From Gammaproteobacteria bacterium (GTDB lineage Bacteria > Pseudomonadota > Gammaproteobacteria > Steroidobacterales > Woeseiaceae), in NCBI GenBank assembly GCA_029884165.1, contig JAOUIH010000017.1:1-51080 (forward strand): a stretch of 51,080 bases of DNA, in the 5' to 3' direction. A model generated the notes under the pieces. That model searched no databases. It was not told the origin of the DNA and saw only the letters and a list, made by a program, of their open reading frames with translations. Made by a program: the position numbers and the translations under genes. Every line of letters starts with the position of its first letter. The first letter of the stretch is position 1. Shown piece after piece: positions 17,255-24,782 of the stretch.

Positions 17255-18802
17255 ATGAGCGACACACGCACAACCTGGCGGGCCGGGATGCCTTCATTAC
17301 TCCTGGCCTTCAGTCTAATTGTCTCCGCCTGTGGCGGCGGTGGCGGCGCCCCGGCCGATCCACCGGCTGCCCCACCACCCCCGCCGGCGTCGAATGTCGG
17401 CACGGTCGGCCTGCTGCTGACGGACAAGCCGTCCGACACGATGAGCGAGATCAACCTCGACGTCACGCAGGCGATCCTGATGGGCGACGACGGGCAGCAC
17501 ACGCTGTTCGACGGCTTCAAGCGCATCAATCTGCTCGACCTGACCAACTTTAACGAACCAATCGGTTTCGGCGAGGTGCCGGCCGGCGTCTACACGAAGA
17601 TTCGCCTGCACATCGACAACCTCGAACTGGTGCTGAAGGACAGCGGCGAGAAGATCTATCCGCCGCTGCCGGCGAACGGCAAGATCGATCTGCTCGATTC
17701 GAACGGATTCGCAATCTTCCCCGGGCGCACTGCGCTGATCGAAATCGACATGGACGCGAACAAGTCGATCCACATCGTCCAGACCGGCAACAGCAGCAAG
17801 TACCAGTTCCGCCCGGTCGTCAAAGTGAAGATCATGGACGGCGGCCTGCCCGACAAGCTCGCGCGCATCGAAGGCACCGTCGCCGAGATCGTCACCGACC
17901 CGGCCGGCAGTTTCCGTCTCTGCAGCCTGGACAGCCCGGAGATGTGCCTGGTCGTCAACTCCGACGACACGACGAGCCTGTTCGACATGGACGGCGTGCA
18001 GACCTCGTTCGACGAACTGGCCGTCGATGACCAGGTCGTCGTGATCGGCCGCTACCGTCACGAGAGCGACGACGACGGCGACAGCGATTCCGACGTCGAC
18101 AGCGACTCCGACTCTGACTCCGACATGGATTCCGACGGCGACAGTGACGGTGACAGCGATTCCGACGCCGACAGCGACTCCGACAGCGATTCGGACCTGT
18201 CCGACAACGACGGGGATTCGGACAGCGACAGTGACTTTGGCGGCATGGACATCGACGTCGAACTCGATGCCATCGTCATCGAGATCGGCGGCACCGCGAT
18301 CCAGGTCAAGGGCCAGGCAGTCAGCGTTCCGTCCGAGGGGGCGTTCCTGCTACTCGACGGTGAAGGCAATCAGTTCACGGTCGAACTGCAGGACGGCACG
18401 AAATACTTCGGGCCCGACGGCGAGCTCGGGCCGGACGCGGTGGTCCTCGGTGCCAACCTCGAGATAGAGGGCGTCAAACCCGCGAAGGCGGCCCCAGAAG
18501 ATCCGGACGTGCTGCGCGCCGCGCTCGTATTCGTGATGGCGGATGACGACGAGCAGCTCTCAGGGACCGTCAAGGAACCGCGCGACGAAACCGCCGGCAG
18601 CTTCACGCTGGCGACCGACGGCGGCGACGTAATGATCCAGCTGGCGGACGAAGCCGTCATCCTGCTGGTATCGACCGCCAGCTCCGAAGTCACGGTCGGC
18701 AGCTTCGCCGACCTGGCGGTGGATACGGCGATCGATGTATTCGGCCAGATGGACGTCGGCGGGTTCTTCCTCGCCAACGAGGTCATCATTACCGTCGACT
18801 GA
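17255..18802 (+). CDS. DUF4382/DUF5666-like lipoprotein with Asp-Ser repeat
   Basis: 515 residues from an ATG with GGAG at 17244-17247. The start is a lipoprotein signal: hydrophobic LLLAFSLIV, then SAC with lipidation at Cys26, then Gly- and Pro-rich linkers. Residues about 48-210 match the DUF4382 beta domain (VGLLLTDKPSDTMSEINLDV). Residues about 269-328 are almost only Asp and Ser with some Gly, a flexible, highly acidic repeat that could bind calcium. The remainder (about 335-515) holds further beta domains of the DUF5666 sort (IEGTVAEI-like and LSGTVKEP elements). Probably surface or periplasmic and membrane-anchored. A strong terminator follows. Function is unknown. Confidence 0.83.
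   Translation: MSDTRTTWRAGMPSLLLAFSLIVSACGGGGGAPADPPAAPPPPPASNVGTVGLLLTDKPSDTMSEINLDVTQAILMGDDGQHTLFDGFKRINLLDLTNFNEPIGFGEVPAGVYTKIRLHIDNLELVLKDSGEKIYPPLPANGKIDLLDSNGFAIFPGRTALIEIDMDANKSIHIVQTGNSSKYQFRPVVKVKIMDGGLPDKLARIEGTVAEIVTDPAGSFRLCSLDSPEMCLVVNSDDTTSLFDMDGVQTSFDELAVDDQVVVIGRYRHESDDDGDSDSDVDSDSDSDSDMDSDGDSDGDSDSDADSDSDSDSDLSDNDGDSDSDSDFGGMDIDVELDAIVIEIGGTAIQVKGQAVSVPSEGAFLLLDGEGNQFTVELQDGTKYFGPDGELGPDAVVLGANLEIEGVKPAKAAPEDPDVLRAALVFVMADDDEQLSGTVKEPRDETAGSFTLATDGGDVMIQLADEAVILLVSTASSEVTVGSFADLAVDTAIDVFGQMDVGGFFLANEVIITVD
18061..18237 (+). repeat. Asp-Ser coding repeat
   Basis: Tandem Asp-Ser codon pairs (units such as GACAGCGATTCC) inside the DUF4382 gene. Ser codons vary between AGC, TCC, AGT, TCT and TCG, so selection seems to keep the peptide rather than an exact DNA repeat. 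Confidence 0.8.
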
Positions 18803-18821
18803 TCGTCAGTCGAAGAACCCG

Positions 18822-18854
18822 GGCCGCGACGCGCTGCGTCGCGGCCTTTTTTTT
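18822..18854 (+). terminator. Strong Rho-independent terminator
   Basis: Eleven-base-pair stem GGCCGCGACGC / GCGTCGCGGCC with loop GCT, followed by eight T (18847-18854). It ends the DUF4382 transcript, 28 bases before the convergent symporter gene. Confidence 0.92.
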
Positions 18855-18882
18855 GTCCCTGGCAGCAGAAACGAGCAGGCGG

Positions 18883-20409
18883 TCAGGCGCGCAGACGGAC
18901 GCTTATGGCGCCGGTTGCGAGCGTCAGCACCAGGCCTATGACCGGGTACCAGGGCCACGCGACCGACTCGAGCCTGGCGTCCGGCAGGCTGCCTGCGGAT
19001 CCCGGCATCACCAGCAGCCAGCCGGACACGTCGCCATGACGCAGCCCGAACACGAGCACGACCATGACGAGGACCGTCACCGCGAATGCGACCAGGGCGT
19101 CCGGCTGGCGACTGGCCCGGTTGACGATTCCCAGCACGAACACGCCCAGCAGGCCGCCGTAAGTAAACGACGCGACCATCAGCCCCAGCTCTGCCACCGG
19201 GTTGTCCATGTCCTGGAAGGGTGCGGCGAAGGCGACCAGCAGCGCGCCCCACAGGACGGTGAAAGCGCGCGATGTCAGCAGTGAAACCGGGGCATTCGCC
19301 CGCCGGCGCAGGCGCTGATAGAGATCCATGACCGTAGAGGCCGCGAGCGAATTCATCGATGACGACAGCGTGCTCATTGCAGCGGCGACGATGCCGGCGA
19401 ACAGCAGCCCGGTCACACCCGCGGGCAGCCCCTCGATGATGTACTTCGGGAAGACCTCATCGGCGCGACCGAGCCCCAGCTCCGCCGGCGTGGCGCCTCC
19501 ATACAGCGACCAGAGCATGAGGCCGATCGCCAGGAACAACGCGAACTGCAGCATCACGAGGATGGCGCTGCCGACCAGGGCCTTCTGGCTGTCGCGCAGC
19601 GACCGGCATGCCAGCAGGCGCTGCACCATCAGCTGGTCCGTCCCGTGTGAAGCCATCGAGAACACGGCGCCACCGAGCACTGCCGCTGGCAGAAGGTACG
19701 GCGACGTGAGCCAGGAGACCGGGTCGGCGCCGAAACCGCTGTCGAACAGCACGGTCTTGCCCGCCCTGCTCGCCTCGGCCAGCCAGCCGACGGGCAGCTG
19801 GCCGGAGAGGACGACGAGCACCGCGACGCCGGCGCCGACATAGACGATGAGCTGAACGACGTCCATCCAGACGACGGCGCGCATGCCACCGAAACATGTA
19901 TAGACGACGGTGACGCCGACCAGGATCGCAATCAGGTCGCCGTAGCCGAGGTCGAGTCCTGCGGAATCGGCGATCACCTTGATCGGTATGGCGGTCGCAA
20001 ACAGCCGCACACCATCGGCGAGCAGGCGCGTAAACAGGAAAGTCGTCGACGCCGCTGCCCGCATGGCGTCGCCGTAGCGCTTGCCCAGGAACTCGTAGGT
20101 CGTCTCCAGCCGGCCGGCGTAGTAGCGCGGCAGGAAGACGAGCGCGACCACGCTGCGGCCCAGCAGGTAGCCCAGCGTCAGCTGCATGAAAGCGAGCGTG
20201 CCACCATAGGCGATTGCAGGAAGGCCGATGACGGTGAGTGTGCTCGTCTCGGTAGCGACCGTCGAAATGCAGGCCACCCACCACGGCAGGTTCCGCCCGG
20301 CCAGGAAATAATCGACCGTGCTCGTCTGGCGACCGGATACCACGATGCCGAAAATCGCGACGCCCGCGAGGTATGCGACGATGATCGTGTAATCGAGCGC
20401 AGTCAGCAC
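18883..20409 (-). CDS. Sodium:solute symporter family transporter
   Basis: 508 residues from a GTG start, with about 13 hydrophobic helices. The SSS family couples sodium entry to uptake of sugars, amino acids or carboxylates. Family features seen: the opening helix LDYTIIVAYLAGVAIFGIVV, the polar loop YFLAGRNLPWW near residue 35, and the conserved helices TETSTLTVIGLPA and CFGGMRAVVWMDVVQ. The solute cannot be told from sequence. It starts 31 bases after the YceI lipoprotein gene and is probably in one transcript with it. Confidence 0.9.
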   Translation of the reverse strand: MLTALDYTIIVAYLAGVAIFGIVVSGRQTSTVDYFLAGRNLPWWVACISTVATETSTLTVIGLPAIAYGGTLAFMQLTLGYLLGRSVVALVFLPRYYAGRLETTYEFLGKRYGDAMRAAASTTFLFTRLLADGVRLFATAIPIKVIADSAGLDLGYGDLIAILVGVTVVYTCFGGMRAVVWMDVVQLIVYVGAGVAVLVVLSGQLPVGWLAEASRAGKTVLFDSGFGADPVSWLTSPYLLPAAVLGGAVFSMASHGTDQLMVQRLLACRSLRDSQKALVGSAILVMLQFALFLAIGLMLWSLYGGATPAELGLGRADEVFPKYIIEGLPAGVTGLLFAGIVAAAMSTLSSSMNSLAASTVMDLYQRLRRRANAPVSLLTSRAFTVLWGALLVAFAAPFQDMDNPVAELGLMVASFTYGGLLGVFVLGIVNRASRQPDALVAFAVTVLVMVVLVFGLRHGDVSGWLLVMPGSAGSLPDARLESVAWPWYPVIGLVLTLATGAISVRLRA

Positions 20410-20440
20410 GGCCGGGCCAATGGCTGCACCGGCTCCGCCG

Positions 20441-21187
20441 TCACAGGCGGGTCGCCTGTAGCCGCACGCTGACCGACAGTTCGTCCTGCACGCGCAGTGC
20501 CCCGCCCAGCGCGCTGTAGGGTTCGATGCCGAAGTCCGTTTGCCGTATCGTGAACTGCGACTCCACGTCGATCCGGGATTCGTCCAGGACGACCAGGACC
20601 GGCACGTCGAGTTCCCGGTTTACGCCGTGCAGGCTGACGGTAACCCGGATACTCGCATCCGCTGCGCCGGCGATGCCGTCCGGCAGCGAGGTGTCGACGG
20701 CCAGCATCGCCCACGGGTAGTCCGCGGACTCCAGGCTCAAGAGCATGTTCGTCCGCGTCCCTTCCCTCGCGCTCGCCGGCACCTCGGCGTCGAATCCGGC
20801 GGCCGCCCGGAGCTCCGGCTCGTCGACCGTCATGCGGTCGAGCGGCACCAGGATATCCGCTTCGACGCGCAGCCCGTCCCGGGACAACATCACGTAGCCC
20901 TGCATGTCGCGACTCGCGACCAGGTGGTCGTGCCCCATGCGTGCGAGCGCCCCGGCGCGCCCCGCGACGACCTGCAGCAGGCTGTTTGCCGGGTCGACAC
21001 GATAGACCGACGCGCCGCTCGCCGCCGCGCGCTCGTAGCGGCCGGCCGGAAATGACTCGGGCCACCCCTCCGTAGCCGGCGGCGCCGTGACCCGCCCCGC
21101 ACAGGACGCGACGAGCAGCATCAGCACGCAGGCGCCCAGCCGCTCGATGCGGCTTGGGCGATCGACCTTGAGGGTGGCGGCATTCAT
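20441..21187 (-). CDS. YceI-family lipoprotein
   Basis: 248 residues. A signal sequence with hydrophobic ACVLMLLVAS ends at a lipobox Cys29. The remainder reads as a YceI-like beta barrel: YRVDPANSLLQV opening, MGHDHLV, then a C-terminal VTVSLHGVNRELDVPV and FTIRQTDFGI. YceI proteins are lipocalin-like and bind isoprenoid-type lipids in the family members studied. The HDH motif in place of the more usual HxxF region, and the lipid anchor, mark it as a divergent member. The -10 box TAGAAT at 21197-21202 ends nine bases before the ATG, so the leader would be only a couple of bases long. Confidence 0.85.
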   Translation of the reverse strand: MNAATLKVDRPSRIERLGACVLMLLVASCAGRVTAPPATEGWPESFPAGRYERAAASGASVYRVDPANSLLQVVAGRAGALARMGHDHLVASRDMQGYVMLSRDGLRVEADILVPLDRMTVDEPELRAAAGFDAEVPASAREGTRTNMLLSLESADYPWAMLAVDTSLPDGIAGAADASIRVTVSLHGVNRELDVPVLVVLDESRIDVESQFTIRQTDFGIEPYSALGGALRVQDELSVSVRLQATRL

Positions 21188-21196
21188 GGCAGCCGC

Positions 21197-21202
21197 ATTC
21201 TA
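21197..21202 (-). promoter_or_regulatory. Candidate -10 box, near-leaderless
   Basis: TAGAAT on the minus strand, nine bases before the ATG of the YceI gene. No clear -35 box. Confidence 0.4.
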
Positions 21203-21264
21203 GCAGCGGGTGGCGCGATTGCGGGCGGGCGGCCCACGCCCGGCAGCCGCACCGCTCCCGATGG

Positions 21265-21270
21265 TATAGT
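21265..21270 (+). promoter_or_regulatory. Candidate -10 box for the MscS gene
   Basis: TATAGT, 34 bases before the TTG start at 21305. No clear -35 box. Confidence 0.35.
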
Positions 21271-21304
21271 CTGCTGGCATCGAACGGCCGTACACGGAAA
21301 CGCG

Positions 21305-22609
21305 TTGGACAAGATCACGGAATTTTTCGTCGAATACTGGCGCATTGCCTTCGACTGGGCGAGCCAGCCGGCAATCTTCATCCAGCTCGTGATCATTGCG
21401 GCGGCTTTCGTCCCGGCCCTGCTCCTGTCCTGGCGCATAGAACCGCTGCTGGAAGAACGGGCGCGCGCCATCAAGGGCATGCCCGGCCTGCTCCGCTTCA
21501 TCGTCGCATTCCTGCGCCGGCTCGAGTGGCTGTTCCTGGTCATTCTGCTGGGTATCGGCTACGTCGTGACGACGGTGCTGCAATGGCCCGGCAGCAACTA
21601 CCTGATCTACGCCGTGATGTTGTTGTCGCTCGCCTGGCTGGTCATCTCGGTCATGTCGCACGTGATACGGAGCCGCGCACTCGGCAGGCTGTTCGCCATA
21701 GCAGGATGGCTGTATGTCGCCGGCGCGATCCTCGGCCTGACGGCCGAGATCGCGGCGGTGCTCGACAGTGCCGGCTTCCAGGTCGGCAATTTCCGGTTTT
21801 CCGTGCTGAACGTCCTGAAGACCGTCGTCTTCCTCGGAGCGCTGCTCTGGATTGCGTCGAGCCTGGGCAATTACTTTGACCAGCGAATCCAGCGCTCGGA
21901 CGAGTTGACGCCGTCACTGCGCGTACTCGTGGGTAAGGTGCTGCGCATCGTGCTCATCATCGTCGCGGCCCTGACGGCGATGTCGGCACTCGGCATCGAC
22001 CTTACGGCGTTCACGGTGCTGTCCGGCGCCGTCGGCGTCGGCATCGGCTTCGGACTGCAGAAAGTCGTGTCGAACTTTATCTCGGGCATCATCATCCTGC
22101 TCGACGAGTCGATCAAACCCGGCGACACGATCTCCCTGGGCGACACCTTCGGGTGGATCCGGGAACTGCGCGCCCGATTCGTTTCCGTCGTGACCCGGGA
22201 CGGCCGCGAATTCCTGATCCCGAACGAAGACTTCATTACGCGCGAGGTCATCAACTGGTCGTTTTCCGACGATCTCGTGCGGCTCGACGTACCCTTCGGC
22301 GTCTCCTACGACTCCAATCCGCACGACGTGACCCGCCTCGCAATCGAGGCGGCGCAGTCCGTCGAGCGCGTCGTCGGAGAAGAGCGTCCGCCGGTCTGCT
22401 GGATGACAGCATTCGGCGATTCCTCGCTCGACTTCCTGTTGCGCTTCTGGATTCGCGACCCGCAGAATGGGCTCACGAACATCAAGGGCAAGGTCCTGCT
22501 GGCGCTCTGGGACAGGTTCCGGGAGCACGGCATTGCGATCCCGTATCCGCATCGCGAAATCATCGTCAAGACGCCTCTCAGGGTATCCACCGAAGCGAAC
22601 AGTCAATAA
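21305..22609 (+). CDS. MscS-family mechanosensitive ion channel
   Basis: 434 residues from a TTG start; no ATG lies nearby that would keep the first helix. Several N-terminal hydrophobic helices (for example IFIQLVIIAAAFVPALLL and LFLVILLGIGYVVTTVL) precede the MscS core: the pore helix with Gly/Ala packing (SGAVGVGIGFGLQKVVSNFISG), then the beta domain (ILLDESIKPGDTI, FVSVVTRDGREFLIPNE). The channel opens under membrane tension and releases solutes on osmotic downshock. It is larger than E. coli MscS because of the extra N-terminal helices, like the YbdG/YnaI-type members. The cation antiporter gene follows 91 bases later on the same strand. Confidence 0.92.
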   Translation: MDKITEFFVEYWRIAFDWASQPAIFIQLVIIAAAFVPALLLSWRIEPLLEERARAIKGMPGLLRFIVAFLRRLEWLFLVILLGIGYVVTTVLQWPGSNYLIYAVMLLSLAWLVISVMSHVIRSRALGRLFAIAGWLYVAGAILGLTAEIAAVLDSAGFQVGNFRFSVLNVLKTVVFLGALLWIASSLGNYFDQRIQRSDELTPSLRVLVGKVLRIVLIIVAALTAMSALGIDLTAFTVLSGAVGVGIGFGLQKVVSNFISGIIILLDESIKPGDTISLGDTFGWIRELRARFVSVVTRDGREFLIPNEDFITREVINWSFSDDLVRLDVPFGVSYDSNPHDVTRLAIEAAQSVERVVGEERPPVCWMTAFGDSSLDFLLRFWIRDPQNGLTNIKGKVLLALWDRFREHGIAIPYPHREIIVKTPLRVSTEANSQ

Positions 22610-22664
22610 CATCGAATTCGCCCGACAGGTTTCTCCAGACGGACCATATGAATAACAGACACAC

Positions 22665-22678
22665 GCCTGCTTGCAGGC
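22665..22678. other. Short perfect palindrome GCCTGC-TT-GCAGGC
   Basis: A 14-base hairpin in the 91-base gap between the MscS and antiporter genes. No T run follows, so termination is unlikely; an operator or mRNA stability element is possible. Confidence 0.3.
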
Positions 22679-22700
22679 GATCCATAGCCGGAGCCTCTCA

Positions 22701-23684
22701 TTGATCGACCTGCTGCTGACAATTGCCGGCATCGTGCTGCTGCTTGCCGGGGGCACCGGGCTGGTGCGCGGCGCCTCTCAGATCGCCATGCGTTTCGGCG
22801 TGTCCGAGATGGTCGTCGGGCTGACGATCGTCGCCTTCGGGACAAGCACGCCGGAGCTCGTCGTCAACGTCATTAGCGGCCTGCGTGGCGCGTCCGAGGT
22901 AGCGTTCGGCAATGTCATCGGTTCCAATATCACCAACCTCGGCCTGGTGCTGGGCGCCGCGGCGCTGATGATGCCGGTCCAGCTGCATGGCCAGGTCGTG
23001 AAGCGCGAGCTGCCGTTCCTGCTGCTCGGTACGACGGTCATCGCGGTGATGGCGCTGGACGGAACGCTGAAGGGCGACCCGCCCCAGCTCGACCGTTCGG
23101 ACTCGCTCATCCTGCTGCTGCTGTTTCTGATTTTCATTTACCTGATGGCGAGCGACATCTGGCGATCCCGCCGCGACGATCCCTTGGTACTGACGATGGA
23201 GGCCCGCGTACACGAGCATCAGCGATTCGGCGCCATGTTGCCCTGGTTGCTGGCTTTCGGCGGCGTCGGGCTGTTGTTCATCGGGGGCGAGATGACCGTG
23301 CGCGGCGCGATCGATCTGTCGACAGCCGTCGGCATCCCCGCGGAAATCGTCGGCCTGTTCGTCGTCGCCGTCGGTACCAGCCTGCCCGAGCTGGTCACCT
23401 CGGTCATCGCCGCGCGCCGCGGCGAATCCGACCTCGCACTGGGCAACGTCGTCGGCTCGAACATCTTCAACGGACTGTTCGTGCTGCCGGCCGGCGGCTT
23501 GATCACTGACATCGTCGTGCCGCACGGCGGCGTAGCCGATATCGCCGTTTCCTGGCTGTTCGCGGCGCTCCTGATTCCGATCTTCTATCTCGGCAGGTCG
23601 CGTTTCGGACGCGGCTTCGGCGTCCTTTTTCTGCTCGGCTACTTCACGTACGTCATCGTCCGCACAAGCACGGGCGGACACTGA
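22701..23684 (+). CDS. Calcium/cation:sodium antiporter (CaCA family)
   Basis: The start is placed at the TTG at 22701, with GGAG at 22690-22693 seven bases before it. This gives 327 residues beginning at the first membrane helix; an upstream TTG at 22671 would add ten polar residues. The two inverted alpha repeats of the family are clear: VAFGTSTPELVVN with GNVIGSNITN in the first half, and VAVGTSLPELVTS with GNVVGSNIFN in the second. These carry the ion-binding Glu and Asn residues. About ten helices are visible. It resembles E. coli YrbG, which exchanges sodium (or protons) for calcium. It may share a transcript with the MscS channel, giving a small ion-homeostasis pair. Confidence 0.92.
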   Translation: MIDLLLTIAGIVLLLAGGTGLVRGASQIAMRFGVSEMVVGLTIVAFGTSTPELVVNVISGLRGASEVAFGNVIGSNITNLGLVLGAAALMMPVQLHGQVVKRELPFLLLGTTVIAVMALDGTLKGDPPQLDRSDSLILLLLFLIFIYLMASDIWRSRRDDPLVLTMEARVHEHQRFGAMLPWLLAFGGVGLLFIGGEMTVRGAIDLSTAVGIPAEIVGLFVVAVGTSLPELVTSVIAARRGESDLALGNVVGSNIFNGLFVLPAGGLITDIVVPHGGVADIAVSWLFAALLIPIFYLGRSRFGRGFGVLFLLGYFTYVIVRTSTGGH

Positions 23685-23714
23685 ACGGCACGGCGCTCCC
23701 GATCCGGCTGCAGC

Positions 23715-24782
23715 TCAGTCGGCTGCGTTCAGCAGGTCCGACCAGCGGCGGCTGAACTGGTCCACCTTGTAGTCCGGGATCCGGAACTGCCAGCCGGCTG
23801 TGCGCGCGTTGATCCGGGCGGCGTCGGCCGACGGGTCGGGCGATGCCTCCTCGGGAGCGGGCTCGGCCGTTTCGGATTCGTCACCCGCGGTAACTGCGGG
23901 CGCTTCAGCCGGCGGCGCTTCCGTCGCCGTCGCCTCGAAGCCCAGCCACAGGCCGTCTTCCGCCTCGTAGCCGCGGGCCGTGACGAGCAGGCCGTCAAAA
24001 GCCTCGAAGGTCGTCGTGAATGCGGGCTCCGCCGTCTCCGCCGGCCGCACGTCCTCGAGCTGCAGGTCGTTCAGTGCCCCGCCGATCGGGTTGCCGATCG
24101 TCGGGTAGCTGAGCTCCCGACCGGCGGGGACACCCTCGACCGAGAAGGCCGCGTCGCTTGCATTCGCTTTGACCACGCGGACGGTCTCGCCGTCCGAGTG
24201 CGCAATGGTCACCGCGCGCAGACGGCTGGCGTCCACGTCAAAGAGTTCGCGCGCCAGCCAGCCGGCGACTGACGCGGGCGGCTCCGGGTCCGTATTGACC
24301 AGCCAGCTGGCGGCTTCGCCGTCGCGGCGCACGTAGCGCGAGCCGGGATTCGGGCTGTTGCCGACGATGAGTCCCATGCTGAAGCCGTCCCCGGCCGCGA
24401 CGACGCGAATGCCCTCGCTATCCTCGATCTCGGGGTCCTGCACCCCGAGACGATCGTAGCGCGCTGGGTCCGCCGTCTTCTGCTCCAGTATCGTCGCATC
24501 CGCCATGGCAAGCAGGAGCTTCCGCAGCTCGGCGACGTCGGCCGGATATTCGCCGCGCTCGACGAGCACCCAGGCGCCGTCCTGCCGGCGGAGCGTCGCG
24601 CTGCCTTCGTTGCCCGCATAGTCGACCGTTACGCTCGTGATGTCGTTGATGCTGTTTTTCAGGTCCGGCAGCAGCCGGTCGCCGCCGGCGCTGCCGTTCT
24701 CCTCGCCCGCTTCCATCGCGACAAGCGCGACTATCAGTGCGACGACGAGGGCCGCGAGAACCTTCAGTGCGTGCCTGCTCAT
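23715..24782 (-). CDS. DUF4340-domain protein (Gld-type ABC operon)
   Basis: 355 residues with one N-terminal membrane helix (VLAALVVALIVALVAM). The DUF4340 pattern follows (ITSVTVDYAGNEGSATLRRQDGAW-like strand order, then LRKLLLAMADATI and DPARYDRLGV). A low-complexity acidic, Ala- and Pro-rich stretch lies at about residues 285-320. Its ATG overlaps the GldG-like stop by four bases (24779-24782), so it is the last gene of a four-gene operon. DUF4340 proteins recur at this place beside GldG-like proteins; their role is unknown but probably lies on the periplasmic face of the transporter. Confidence 0.85.
   Translation of the reverse strand: MSRHALKVLAALVVALIVALVAMEAGEENGSAGGDRLLPDLKNSINDITSVTVDYAGNEGSATLRRQDGAWVLVERGEYPADVAELRKLLLAMADATILEQKTADPARYDRLGVQDPEIEDSEGIRVVAAGDGFSMGLIVGNSPNPGSRYVRRDGEAASWLVNTDPEPPASVAGWLARELFDVDASRLRAVTIAHSDGETVRVVKANASDAAFSVEGVPAGRELSYPTIGNPIGGALNDLQLEDVRPAETAEPAFTTTFEAFDGLLVTARGYEAEDGLWLGFEATATEAPPAEAPAVTAGDESETAEPAPEEASPDPSADAARINARTAGWQFRIPDYKVDQFSRRWSDLLNAAD

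Noticed and set aside
18061-18237. Repeat array that might be a CRISPR
   Set aside because: The units are short, tandem, in frame and encode Asp-Ser; there are no spacers and no cas genes.
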